Source: Pelotomaculum terephthalicicum JT
GTDB taxonomy: Bacteria > Bacillota > Desulfotomaculia > Desulfotomaculales > Pelotomaculaceae
NCBI RefSeq assembly: GCF_022410535.1
Contig: NZ_JAKNBL010000001.1
Span: forward strand, 1 to 64,000
Length of the DNA stretch: 64,000 nt
Direction of reading: 5' to 3'
In this document: positions 15,688-23,459 of the stretch, in pieces
Layout of the letters: each line of letters begins with the position of its first letter
Numbering within the stretch: the first letter of the stretch is position 1
The notes under the pieces: model-generated
Database searches by the model: none
Told to the model about the DNA's origin: nothing
Seen by the model: only the letters and a program-made list of their open reading frames with translations
Made by a program: the position numbers and the translations under genes

Positions 15688-16956
15688 TTAAGTTTTTGCC
15701 TTCGCCCCCGGTATGCCGGGGTTGACTCCTTCTTTGCTCTGGGTGGCGTCAGAAGAAGCATCTGGTTTACGGGATGTTCCTGTGCCGGCGCTACCGGTAT
15801 CTCCAGGCGTAATAGTGATCTTGCTGCCGGTGGAACCACTGGTATTGCTGCTTTTTGCGCCGGTTTTACCTGACTTGTCAGTAGTCGTCTGCCCGCCAGT
15901 CTGCTTGGTCCCGTTCTGGTCTTGCTGCGTTTGGGTGCCGGGCTGCTGTTTCGTCTGGTCGGCAGTGGCTGCTGTTTCACTTGATTTCTGGGAAGTTGCC
16001 TTAGAACCGCTTGAGCCGCCGTACTGGCCGCTCAGCGGGGTAGTCAGCACGACATTGGTCTCTGTTTCCCCTTTGAAGAGTTTTGCCAGCACCTGCCTGG
16101 CTTCAGCAGGATCCACTCCCCAGTAACTCCCTCCATTGATATCCAGCAGCCGCCCGGGCAGAGTCTGGGCGACAAAATTGCCGTTCTCCATGTTCTTTGA
16201 AGCCGACGAAGCCAGTTTTAATAAATCCGTCGCAGGCAAGTTGGTTTTTACATAACGGTTGATTTCAGTGACCAGTCTGGGCAACTTGGGAATGGTGCTG
16301 GCCTGAAGCATTTCTCTGCCCAGCGCCATTAAAAACTTCTGCTGGTGCTGGGTACGCTCGATATCCGCCAGCGGGTAATCCCGGAAACGCACGTACTGCA
16401 GCGCCTTGTCACCGTCAAGGTGCTGTACGCCCTTCTTCAGGTGAATCCCTTCGCCAGATTTATCCATATCTTGTTCAACATCATAGGTTATGCCTCCCAG
16501 GGCGTCCACGATATCTTTAAAACCGCTGAAATTGACAAGCACATAATATTTTATCGATGTGCCAAGCAACTGCGAGACAACCTTCGTGGTAAGCTCCGGC
16601 CCGCCGTAGACAGAAGCGCTGTTGATCTTATCCATACCATAGCCTGGAATGTTCACCCTGGTATCCCGCGGGATGGAGAGCAAGGCCACCTGCTTGCTCT
16701 TCTGGTCGACGCTGGCCAGGATTAACGTGTCGGTGCGGGCCATGGTTTCGCCCTTCCTGGCGTCTATACCCAGCAGCAGCACGTTTAGCCTTTCGGGAGT
16801 AGGTTCAAATATATTAGGTATATCTATATCCGGAGTTTCAAATGGAAACATATCTTTCAGCAGCATGCCGCAGCCGGCCAGCACCGTCAACAACAACAGG
16901 CAAATAACCACAAAAGGCGTTTTCCTTCTTAATTTTCGCCGCCTGGTTATCCTCAT
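15688..16956 (-). CDS. LytR-CpsA-Psr (LCP) family wall-polymer ligase
   Basis: An LCP protein of about 422 residues. A short basic N-terminus and one transmembrane helix (VVICLLLLTVLAGCG) precede the external LCP domain: LLLGIDARKGETMARTDTL, SIPRDTRVNIPG, DKINSASVYGG, and QYVRFRDYPLADIERTQHQ with the conserved arginines. LCP enzymes transfer undecaprenyl-linked secondary polymers onto peptidoglycan. The last 120 residues are a low-complexity tail rich in Ser, Thr, Gly, Lys and Gln, probably a wall-spanning linker. I moved the start to the ATG behind GGGGTGAG (16956), because the upstream GTG has no ribosome site. It fits the TagO-TagA-CsaB polymer pathway around it. Confidence 0.92.
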   Translation of the reverse strand: MRITRRRKLRRKTPFVVICLLLLTVLAGCGMLLKDMFPFETPDIDIPNIFEPTPERLNVLLLGIDARKGETMARTDTLILASVDQKSKQVALLSIPRDTRVNIPGYGMDKINSASVYGGPELTTKVVSQLLGTSIKYYVLVNFSGFKDIVDALGGITYDVEQDMDKSGEGIHLKKGVQHLDGDKALQYVRFRDYPLADIERTQHQQKFLMALGREMLQASTIPKLPRLVTEINRYVKTNLPATDLLKLASSASKNMENGNFVAQTLPGRLLDINGGSYWGVDPAEARQVLAKLFKGETETNVVLTTPLSGQYGGSSGSKATSQKSSETAATADQTKQQPGTQTQQDQNGTKQTGGQTTTDKSGKTGAKSSNTSGSTGSKITITPGDTGSAGTGTSRKPDASSDATQSKEGVNPGIPGAKAKT

Positions 16957-17042
16957 CAACTCACCCCATTGGAATAACACTTTACTAAGCTGTTATCTGT
17001 CTAATTGTTTAAATCCTGACAAGGGTTCAACATTTCTCAAAG

Positions 17043-17450
17043 CTACCGCACCGTCGCCCCGCCCCGGTACATCACCACAGCCGGCGACTGGGCTTTCACG
17101 CCGCGCCCGTCGTCCCTGGGCACTACCAGCAGGTGATTAAGCGGCGCCGCGCTGCCGGCATGAATATCCGCACCCCCGGTGACATCCGGAATGCCGTTGC
17201 CGGTTGCATCGACTACAACCGCCTGTCCCCGCCTGGTGATAAGCTCCGTCCCGGCATGGCCCTGCAAAATCTGACCTGTTTTTAAATCAACTATTTTCCA
17301 CTGCATATACTGGTCGACATAGCTTTGAGTGACCAGCGGGTCGCTGCTTCCGCCCGGTTCATCGTCAGCGCCGGCAAAAGCGGCATAACCCAGAACAGAA
17401 ATTACTATAACAGCAAGCAAAACGATAAAAACCGTCTTAAATTTATTCAT
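17043..17450 (-). CDS. Secreted hypothetical protein with DxTGNGxPD motif
   Basis: I do not recognise a named family. The 135-residue protein has a signal peptide (KFKTVFIVLLAVIVISVLGYAAFAGA) and a small extracellular domain with VVVDATGNGIPDV, a short acidic loop like the calcium-binding or VCBS-type loops of surface proteins. The start is the ATG behind AGGAGGG; an upstream frame extension to 17486 would include that ribosome site. It lies between the LCP and csaB genes on the same strand and is probably exported with the other wall proteins. Confidence 0.7.
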   Translation of the reverse strand: MNKFKTVFIVLLAVIVISVLGYAAFAGADDEPGGSSDPLVTQSYVDQYMQWKIVDLKTGQILQGHAGTELITRRGQAVVVDATGNGIPDVTGGADIHAGSAAPLNHLLVVPRDDGRGVKAQSPAVVMYRGGATVR

Positions 17451-17542
17451 GACAATCAAACCCTCCTGTTGCAGAATTCGACACAAGCCGGCCCAATTCC
17501 TCCCATATCAAGACAACTTATACCGCCTTTATTATATAGACG

Positions 17543-18640
17543 TTAATCAGGCCGAATAAGTTCGACAGCCAGCGAGGCATTTTTTAAAGCCTGCTTACGC
17601 AAGAGAGCCACCCGTTCTTGAAGATCCGCGCTTATTTTTTCACGGTTGCGCACAGCATGCTTTATTCTCAAGGACAGCTCGTTATATTCGAGGCATTCGG
17701 GACTTAAACCAGTTGGCAACCCGAGCGACTGTAGAAAACGGTTCACTTTCGGGTCATAGGAAATACCAACTACCGGAACGCCGAAAATCGCGCTGAATAT
17801 CAGAAAATGAAGCCTCATACCCACCGCCAGATCAAGGTTGGCGGCAATAGACAGCAATTCCTTGTATTTTGTTCCGGAGCCAAGCATGAAAGGAGGTTTT
17901 CCACGCATCAGGGCGGCCACCTCCCGGCATGTCTCAATGTCTACCGGGTTATGCATCGGGATCAGCAGCACCTGCCATCCTTGCGCCGTCAAATCGTCGG
18001 CCGCTCTGGCCACCACTTCCTTATAACGGCTCAGACCCTTCCACGGTATTACGGACAAACCGGCTACGGGACCGCCGCCCACGCCGAGGGAGGCAAGAAT
18101 CTTACGCCCTTTTTCAACGTCAATCAGAAGCGGCTCCAGACCAAGGACAGGATCGGCAGTCACCTGCACATGCGGGCGTTTAACACCCAGAGAAACAAGT
18201 TCACTTTTTGAATCGGCATCACGTACGGTGACAGCGTTAACATGATTAACCACAAGCCGCACCGCCGTCCTGCCTAAAGCGGTGTGCACAGGCCCGATAC
18301 CCTGGGCGTAAAAGAAAACGGGCTTGCCGATAAGCACAGCCATTGCGACAACGCCTAAATAATAAATTATGCTGCGGGGACTGGTCACATCCTGCAAAAG
18401 CCCGCCGCCGCCGCTGATTAACATGTCCGCCGCCTTAATGGCTTGAAAAACCTGCCAGGGATTGTTGCGCGAAACGGAGCGGACATCAAATTCCCGGGTG
18501 GTGTAACCCGGTTCCCGGGATAATACGGTAACTTCCAGGCCGGGCATTACACCTCTGAGAGCCTGTAACATAGCATGCAGGATCGCCTCGTCACCACTGT
18601 TATGAAAACCATAATACCCTGAAATTACCACTTTGGGCAT
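17543..18640 (-). CDS. csaB: Polysaccharide pyruvyl transferase CsaB
   Basis: CsaB adds ketal pyruvate from phosphoenolpyruvate to a sugar of the secondary cell-wall polymer, creating the ligand for SLH domains. The 365-residue protein has the family start VVISGYYGFHNSGDEAIL, the glycine-rich GGGLLQDVTS, FFYAQGIGP, and the C-terminal VGMRLHFLIFSAIFGVP then GISYDPKVNRF. The ATG has GGGGGAG upstream. In this window an SLH protein is encoded in the same block, a self-consistent pair. TagA lies upstream and probably shares the transcript. Confidence 0.93.
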   Translation of the reverse strand: MPKVVISGYYGFHNSGDEAILHAMLQALRGVMPGLEVTVLSREPGYTTREFDVRSVSRNNPWQVFQAIKAADMLISGGGGLLQDVTSPRSIIYYLGVVAMAVLIGKPVFFYAQGIGPVHTALGRTAVRLVVNHVNAVTVRDADSKSELVSLGVKRPHVQVTADPVLGLEPLLIDVEKGRKILASLGVGGGPVAGLSVIPWKGLSRYKEVVARAADDLTAQGWQVLLIPMHNPVDIETCREVAALMRGKPPFMLGSGTKYKELLSIAANLDLAVGMRLHFLIFSAIFGVPVVGISYDPKVNRFLQSLGLPTGLSPECLEYNELSLRIKHAVRNREKISADLQERVALLRKQALKNASLAVELIRPD

Positions 18641-18692
18641 AAATGCTCCCCCAGGAAAACCAGTTAATTAATCTTCAAACGTCAGACAGATG

Positions 18693-19430
18693 TCACCGCG
18701 TCCGCCTTTTAAATCGGTACTCCCTGAGCACCAGCCAGGCGAACAAAGGCAGGACGGCCTGGCGGCGCCAGCGTGAAGGATCTTTTACCAGGCGGAACAG
18801 CCACTCCAAATGCAAGCGGCGGATCCACCGCGGCGCGCGGCGCACTTTTCCGGCCACAACATCAAAGCTGCCCCCCACCCCAACGGCAACAACCGCTCCG
18901 GTTTCCTGGAGATTTCTATCTATCCACCACTCTTGTTTCGGCGCCCCAAGCGCCACGAAAAGCAGGTCGGGGCGGGATTCCCTTACTATCCCGGCTACTT
19001 CGGCTTCTTCATTATCTTTAAAATATCCATGGTGGACACCGGCGACTCTTAAGCCCGGGTAATCCAGACTCAACCTGGCGGCTGCCTCCTCCGCGACTCC
19101 CGGAGCCGCGCCGAGCAAAAAGATACTCCACCCCTCCACAGCCGCCTGTTCGACCAGGCGCATCATCAAGTCAATACCGGTGACCCGTTCCGGCACCGGA
19201 CTCCCGGCTACCCGGCAGGCCCAAACAATTCCAACTCCATCCGGGGTTACCAAATCGGCGCGCCCGGCCAGTTTGCACAGTTCCCGGTCAGCCCGCGCAC
19301 GATATAAAAATTCAGGATTAATCGTCACCACCCGGCGCGGCAGTCCGTGACGAATATATTCCGCAATCCGTCTTACCGTTTCTTCAAGATCTAAGGCGTC
19401 TATATTTATCCCAAGCAGGTCGACCTTCAT
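18693..19430 (-). CDS. tagA: WecG/TagA/CpsF-family N-acetylmannosaminyltransferase
   Basis: A 245-residue GT26 glycosyltransferase. Visible motifs are TINPEFLYRARAD, LVTPDGVGIVWACR with the catalytic-type TPDG, LLGAAPGVAEEAA, FVALGAPKQEWWI and the basic C-terminal RRAPRWIRRLHLEWLFR that binds the membrane. Relatives transfer ManNAc to undecaprenyl-PP-GlcNAc, the second step after TagO. With TagO, LCP and CsaB in the same block, it completes the core of a secondary wall-polymer pathway. The ribosome site is weak (CAGGT). ManNAc as donor is an inference from the family. Confidence 0.9.
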   Translation of the reverse strand: MKVDLLGINIDALDLEETVRRIAEYIRHGLPRRVVTINPEFLYRARADRELCKLAGRADLVTPDGVGIVWACRVAGSPVPERVTGIDLMMRLVEQAAVEGWSIFLLGAAPGVAEEAAARLSLDYPGLRVAGVHHGYFKDNEEAEVAGIVRESRPDLLFVALGAPKQEWWIDRNLQETGAVVAVGVGGSFDVVAGKVRRAPRWIRRLHLEWLFRLVKDPSRWRRQAVLPLFAWLVLREYRFKRRTR

Positions 19431-19502
19431 ACCTGTTGAATTCCTTTTTCTAATTTCTTTAAACTTTCTTTAATTTAATATCCGGCAGTCACAATGATCA
19501 TA

Positions 19503-19552
19503 CCTAATGATGACGAACCGTTCTCACATTCCTGATTCCTGCCCCCTGAGCA
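19503..19552 (+). repeat. Dispersed element, partial copy E
   Basis: GACGAACCGTTCTCACATTC followed by CTGATTCCTGCCCCCTGA matches the core and right arm of the dispersed element; the left arm is missing. It lies between selB and tagA. Confidence 0.5.
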
Positions 19553-19637
19553 TTTATCTTTTTAACGTTATCAACGTTGCTTTTTACTATTTTAACATAG
19601 TATTCAATTAACCTCCAGGCATCAGTAAGTACCTTGA

Positions 19638-21557
19638 TCAGCCCAATGCTTTGCCGGGCAGCCGTTTGTCGCCGACCCGCCGGGTAATCCGCTCCTTGTC
19701 GAAGTACTCGAGCAAGGGCAGGGCATATTTGCGGCTCGTCTGTAAAAGATCGCGCAGCTCACGTACCGTAATCTCACCATTTTCACGCAAAAAGCCAACA
19801 ACCTTCTGTCTGACCATACTGAGAGTTTCATCAAGAAAATAAAGATTTTCGCCCACTTTTTTTAGTTCACCGGTTCTCAAGAAATACTGCAGCAGTTCCA
19901 AACCAGCGTTCTCGCTCAAGCCCGCCGTGGCGGTCAGTTCGCTCCATGCCGGGGGCTGAAAGCAGGCTTCGGCCAATTCCTTCCTGATCCGGTCAATTAT
20001 CAAACTCATTTTCGGCTCTGAGCCAGAAACGAAGGACGGACTGGCAACCGCCTGAGCCGTGCAGCGGACCAGTTGATCATTTTCCAGGGCAGCCAGCAGA
20101 AATTGAAAAACTTTATTATTCAGCGCGGGAAATTTCCGGGAACGAAGTTCTTCTTTAGGATACCCTTCCCGCAGGGGAAACTCGCGGTGGTAGGATTCCA
20201 GCATTTGCTGCAGCTCACCGGCCAGACGCCGGTATACTTCAATCAGCGCCAGGTAGACTTTCCCGTCGCCGGGCACTATCTTAACCTTGTCCTGAAGGGC
20301 AAGCTCTCGTGCCAATTTATCGGTCTCGGACACTTGGAACCCTGTCCCTGCCGCCGCGTCCATCAATTCAGGCAATCCGGGATTGCTCCGCAAATATTCT
20401 TCTAAAATCTCGGCCGGCGTACCCCGCTCCCGGGTTTCCAGAGCCTTCAGCACTTCGCTGCGAAAGCGCTTGTGCTTGCGCCCCGGCGCCGGGTCAATGA
20501 CAATCCCGCCGCCGATAGTCAGCATAGGTGAATAAGACCGGAGCACAAACCGGTCCCCCTTGACCGCGGCCGTCTTTTCTTGCAGCTCAATCTGGGTATA
20601 AGCTATCGCTCCTGGTTCGAGTTCTTCCCGGTCCAGCAACACGACCCGCCCCAGGATTTCACCGGACCCAAGATGAAAACGAACCGGAGCCCGGTTTTTC
20701 AGCGGCCTGACGGCGCTTTTGAGCAATAATAAATGCACGTCCAGCCGGTATGACGGGGTAAGACTGTTTACACCCGCCACCACGCTCCCGCGGCTGATTT
20801 GTTCGACCTCCAGACCGGCCAGGTTGGCCGCCACCCGCTGTCCGGCCCAGGCAAAATCGACTTTTTCACCATGTGACTGGAGAGACCGCACCCGGGCGAT
20901 CAGTCCTTGCGGCTGTACTTCCACTGAATCACCAACCCGGATTTCACCCGCTACCAGCGTTCCTGTCACCACTGTACCGAAACCCGTGACGGAAAACACC
21001 CGGTCCACGGGCAGCCTTGGCGGGCCGGCTACGGTTTTAGCCGGAGTTTCCTCCGCCACACGGTCCAGCAGCTCAAGCAAGCCGCCGATGCCTTGACCGG
21101 TCACAGCAGAAACTGTTACCAAAGGAGCATCCTCTAAAACCGTGCCCTTTAAAAAATCCTGCACTTCTTCTTTTACCAAACCAAGCCATTCCTCATCCAC
21201 CAGGTCGGCTTTGGTCAGCACAACAACACCCTTTTTTACCTGAAGCAACTGGATGATATCCAGATGTTCACGGGTCTGGGGCATTACTCCTTCATCAGCG
21301 GCAATCACCAGAAGCACCAGGTCAAAGCCGCCGGCCCCGGCCAGCATATTCTTGATAAAGCGCTCATGCCCGGGCACATCAACAATGCCGGCCTTGCGTC
21401 CGCCCGGCAGCTTCAAGGCGGTAAAACCGAGCTCAATCGAGATACCCCGCTCTTTTTCTTCTTTCAGCCGGTCAGTGTCAACACCAGTCATAGCTTTAAC
21501 CAAGGCTGTTTTACCATGATCGACGTGACCGGCAGTCCCGATAATCAGGTGTTTCAT
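19638..21557 (-). CDS. selB: Selenocysteine-specific elongation factor SelB
   Basis: SelB delivers Sec-tRNA to UGA codons marked by a SECIS element. The 639-residue protein has all G motifs: [15 protein letters not shown] (G1), RGISIELGF (G2), [12 protein letters not shown] (G3) and TKADLVD (G4). Domains 2-3 follow ([19 protein letters not shown]), and the C-terminal third consists of winged-helix units that bind SECIS RNA. The start lies behind AAAGGTGA and one base after the selA stop codon, so selA-selB are co-transcribed. No selC tRNA-Sec is seen in the window, and no selenoprotein gene was recognised here. Confidence 0.96.
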   Translation of the reverse strand: MKHLIIGTAGHVDHGKTALVKAMTGVDTDRLKEEKERGISIELGFTALKLPGGRKAGIVDVPGHERFIKNMLAGAGGFDLVLLVIAADEGVMPQTREHLDIIQLLQVKKGVVVLTKADLVDEEWLGLVKEEVQDFLKGTVLEDAPLVTVSAVTGQGIGGLLELLDRVAEETPAKTVAGPPRLPVDRVFSVTGFGTVVTGTLVAGEIRVGDSVEVQPQGLIARVRSLQSHGEKVDFAWAGQRVAANLAGLEVEQISRGSVVAGVNSLTPSYRLDVHLLLLKSAVRPLKNRAPVRFHLGSGEILGRVVLLDREELEPGAIAYTQIELQEKTAAVKGDRFVLRSYSPMLTIGGGIVIDPAPGRKHKRFRSEVLKALETRERGTPAEILEEYLRSNPGLPELMDAAAGTGFQVSETDKLARELALQDKVKIVPGDGKVYLALIEVYRRLAGELQQMLESYHREFPLREGYPKEELRSRKFPALNNKVFQFLLAALENDQLVRCTAQAVASPSFVSGSEPKMSLIIDRIRKELAEACFQPPAWSELTATAGLSENAGLELLQYFLRTGELKKVGENLYFLDETLSMVRQKVVGFLRENGEITVRELRDLLQTSRKYALPLLEYFDKERITRRVGDKRLPGKALG

Positions 21558-21558
21558 T

Positions 21559-22974
21559 TTAAATCACCTTTCCTATCGCCGCCGCCAGCGCCGGCAATTC
21601 ATGATCACGCACGGTACGGACATCCAGAATCAAGCTGCCGTCTTGCACCCGGCTCATTACCGCCGGTTTTCCCCGCATCAGGGCTGACTGCAAGTCGCCG
21701 GCAGAAGTCGCGCGGGAATTAATCTTCACAATCGCGGTAGGCAGTTCAGCTGACGGGAAGGAGCCGCCGCCCACCACGGAAAACCCCTTGCCGACCTCAA
21801 CTTCCGCCTTGTTTTCCACGGCGCCTCGCACAAGGCCGGCCAAACTCTCCGCTTTTTCTGTCAATTGGCTTGAACCAGCCGCAAGCATCTGCAAAGTCGG
21901 CATTTTTTCAACAATAAGCTCCTCATCCAGGTATTCCCGCAAGGTAGCCTCCAAGGCCGCCACAGTCATCTTGTCGACCCGGATCGCCCTTAGCAGGGGA
22001 TGCTTTCTCATCTTATCAATATAACGGCGTTTTCCCGCAATTACGCCGGCCTGCGGGCCGCCCAGCAACTTGTCTCCACTGAAGGTAATCACATCCGGTC
22101 CCGCGGCCACTACCTCCCGCACGGTAGGTTCTCCCGGCAGGCCGAAGCGGCTCAAATCAAGCAGAGAGCCACTGCCGAGATCGGACATCACCGGCAGGGA
22201 ATAGGCACGGCCAATCTCCACCAGCTCATTTATCGTGGTTTCCCTGGTAAAGCCAATGATCCGGTAGTTGCTGGTATGGACATGAAGCAGCAGCGCCGTT
22301 TGTTCGTTAATCGCCTTCCGGTAATCATCGGGATAAGTTTTATTGGTGGCGCCGACCTCCACCAGTCTTGCGCCGCTCTGGGCCATTACCTCCGGAATAC
22401 GGAAAGAACCCCCGATCTCTACTAACTGGCCTCTGGATACCACGACCTCGCGCTCTTTAGCCAGTGTGCTCAGCGCAAGAAGAACCGCCGCGGCGTTATT
22501 GTTCACCACCAGGGCGGCCTCCGCCCCGGTCAGGGAAGTCAGAACCGGCTCCAGCGGCGCGTAGCGCGACCCGCGCCGGCCGGTAGTCAATTCCAGTTCC
22601 AGGTTGGAGTAACTGGAGGCTATCTCGTAAACGGCCCGCCTGGCGTTTTCGCTTAAAAGGGCCCGTCCCAGGTTTGTGTGCAGGACTACCCCGGTGGCGT
22701 TGATTACCGGTTGCAGATTGGAACATGCCCTTTTACGGACAGCTTCAGTTGTTCTTAACACAATCAAATCCAGACAACTGTTTTCATCCATATCTTCTTC
22801 AGCCGGGTCACCATCCAGGAGCCGCCGGCGCTCACCGGCCAAAGAATCACGTACAGCCTCAACCACCATGCTCCTGGGATATACGGCCAGCAGTTCCGCC
22901 ACTCTATCGTCCCTGAGCGTTTCATCAACCGAAGGCAACAACCGCACGCCCTGTTCCCATGATTTTTTACTCAT
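21559..22974 (-). CDS. selA: L-seryl-tRNA(Sec) selenium transferase SelA
   Basis: SelA is a PLP enzyme that converts seryl-tRNA(Sec) to selenocysteyl-tRNA(Sec) using selenophosphate. The 471-residue sequence has the family N-terminal domain (LLPSVDETLRD), INATGVVLHTNLGRALL, the hinge LVVNNNAAAVLLAL, SDLGSGSLLDL and the PLP lysine in FSGDKLLGGPQAG. It begins at ATG behind GGGGGC. It is the promoter-proximal gene of a two-gene operon with selB. Confidence 0.96.
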   Translation of the reverse strand: MSKKSWEQGVRLLPSVDETLRDDRVAELLAVYPRSMVVEAVRDSLAGERRRLLDGDPAEEDMDENSCLDLIVLRTTEAVRKRACSNLQPVINATGVVLHTNLGRALLSENARRAVYEIASSYSNLELELTTGRRGSRYAPLEPVLTSLTGAEAALVVNNNAAAVLLALSTLAKEREVVVSRGQLVEIGGSFRIPEVMAQSGARLVEVGATNKTYPDDYRKAINEQTALLLHVHTSNYRIIGFTRETTINELVEIGRAYSLPVMSDLGSGSLLDLSRFGLPGEPTVREVVAAGPDVITFSGDKLLGGPQAGVIAGKRRYIDKMRKHPLLRAIRVDKMTVAALEATLREYLDEELIVEKMPTLQMLAAGSSQLTEKAESLAGLVRGAVENKAEVEVGKGFSVVGGGSFPSAELPTAIVKINSRATSAGDLQSALMRGKPAVMSRVQDGSLILDVRTVRDHELPALAAAIGKVI

Positions 22975-23142
22975 ACAGCCCCCAAAAAACGAGAATATTA
23001 TCTTCTTAACCTTACAATTATATGGCAGTTATACACCAAAAGCAAGTATCGGATCCCAGCCCGCCTTTCCACAAATGGCACAACTTATATCCCCATGGCA
23101 TTAACACCCTCTGTAAAGATACCAGCGGTTATAATATAATGA

Positions 23143-23215
23143 TTAGGAGTCAGGAGTCAGAATAAAAACTGTAATCCGTCCGGCACCACTCTGAATGTCT
23201 GCTTACTGAATGCTT
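23143..23215 (+). repeat. Dispersed palindromic element, copy F (decayed)
   Basis: A clear left arm, TTAGGAGTCAGGAGTCAGAAT, is followed by a core that no longer matches well and a decayed right part, CTGAATGTCTGCTTACTGAA. Confidence 0.5.
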
Positions 23216-23289
23216 GTATATTAACCCAATAATGATAAAAGAAAGCGCTCCGATTATGTGATCGCTTTATTTATTTATTGTTACTGTTC

Positions 23290-23378
23290 AGGTAATCAGA
23301 AATTCAGAAGTTAGACTCAGATAATTCCAGACGATAAACCATTCTATTTATTCTGACTCCTGACTTCTGAGTACTTGT
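23290..23378 (+). repeat. Dispersed palindromic element, copy G
   Basis: Left arm GTAATCAGAAATTCAGAAGT, core AGACGATAAACCATTCTATT, right arm TATTCTGACTCCTGACTTCT. The arms can pair to form a long imperfect stem. It lies about 80 bases before the purL ribosome site, so it may be in the purL leader. Confidence 0.7.
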
Positions 23379-23459
23379 TATTTATTTTTACTTCCCGGGC
23401 AGGAAATTGTGATAAATTGCCGTATTAATAGTTGCGACCACTTGGATAGGAGGTAAAAA

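Larger units (their letters stand above)
22975..23459. other. 485-base divergent gap between selA and purL
   Basis: The gap holds the divergent promoters of selA and purL, two dispersed elements (F and G), and a hairpin AAAGCG/CGCTTT (23242-23268). A TATAATATAAT-like stretch near 23131-23140 could be a plus-strand -10. I searched it by eye for tRNA-Sec and a purine riboswitch and saw neither. Confidence 0.5.
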
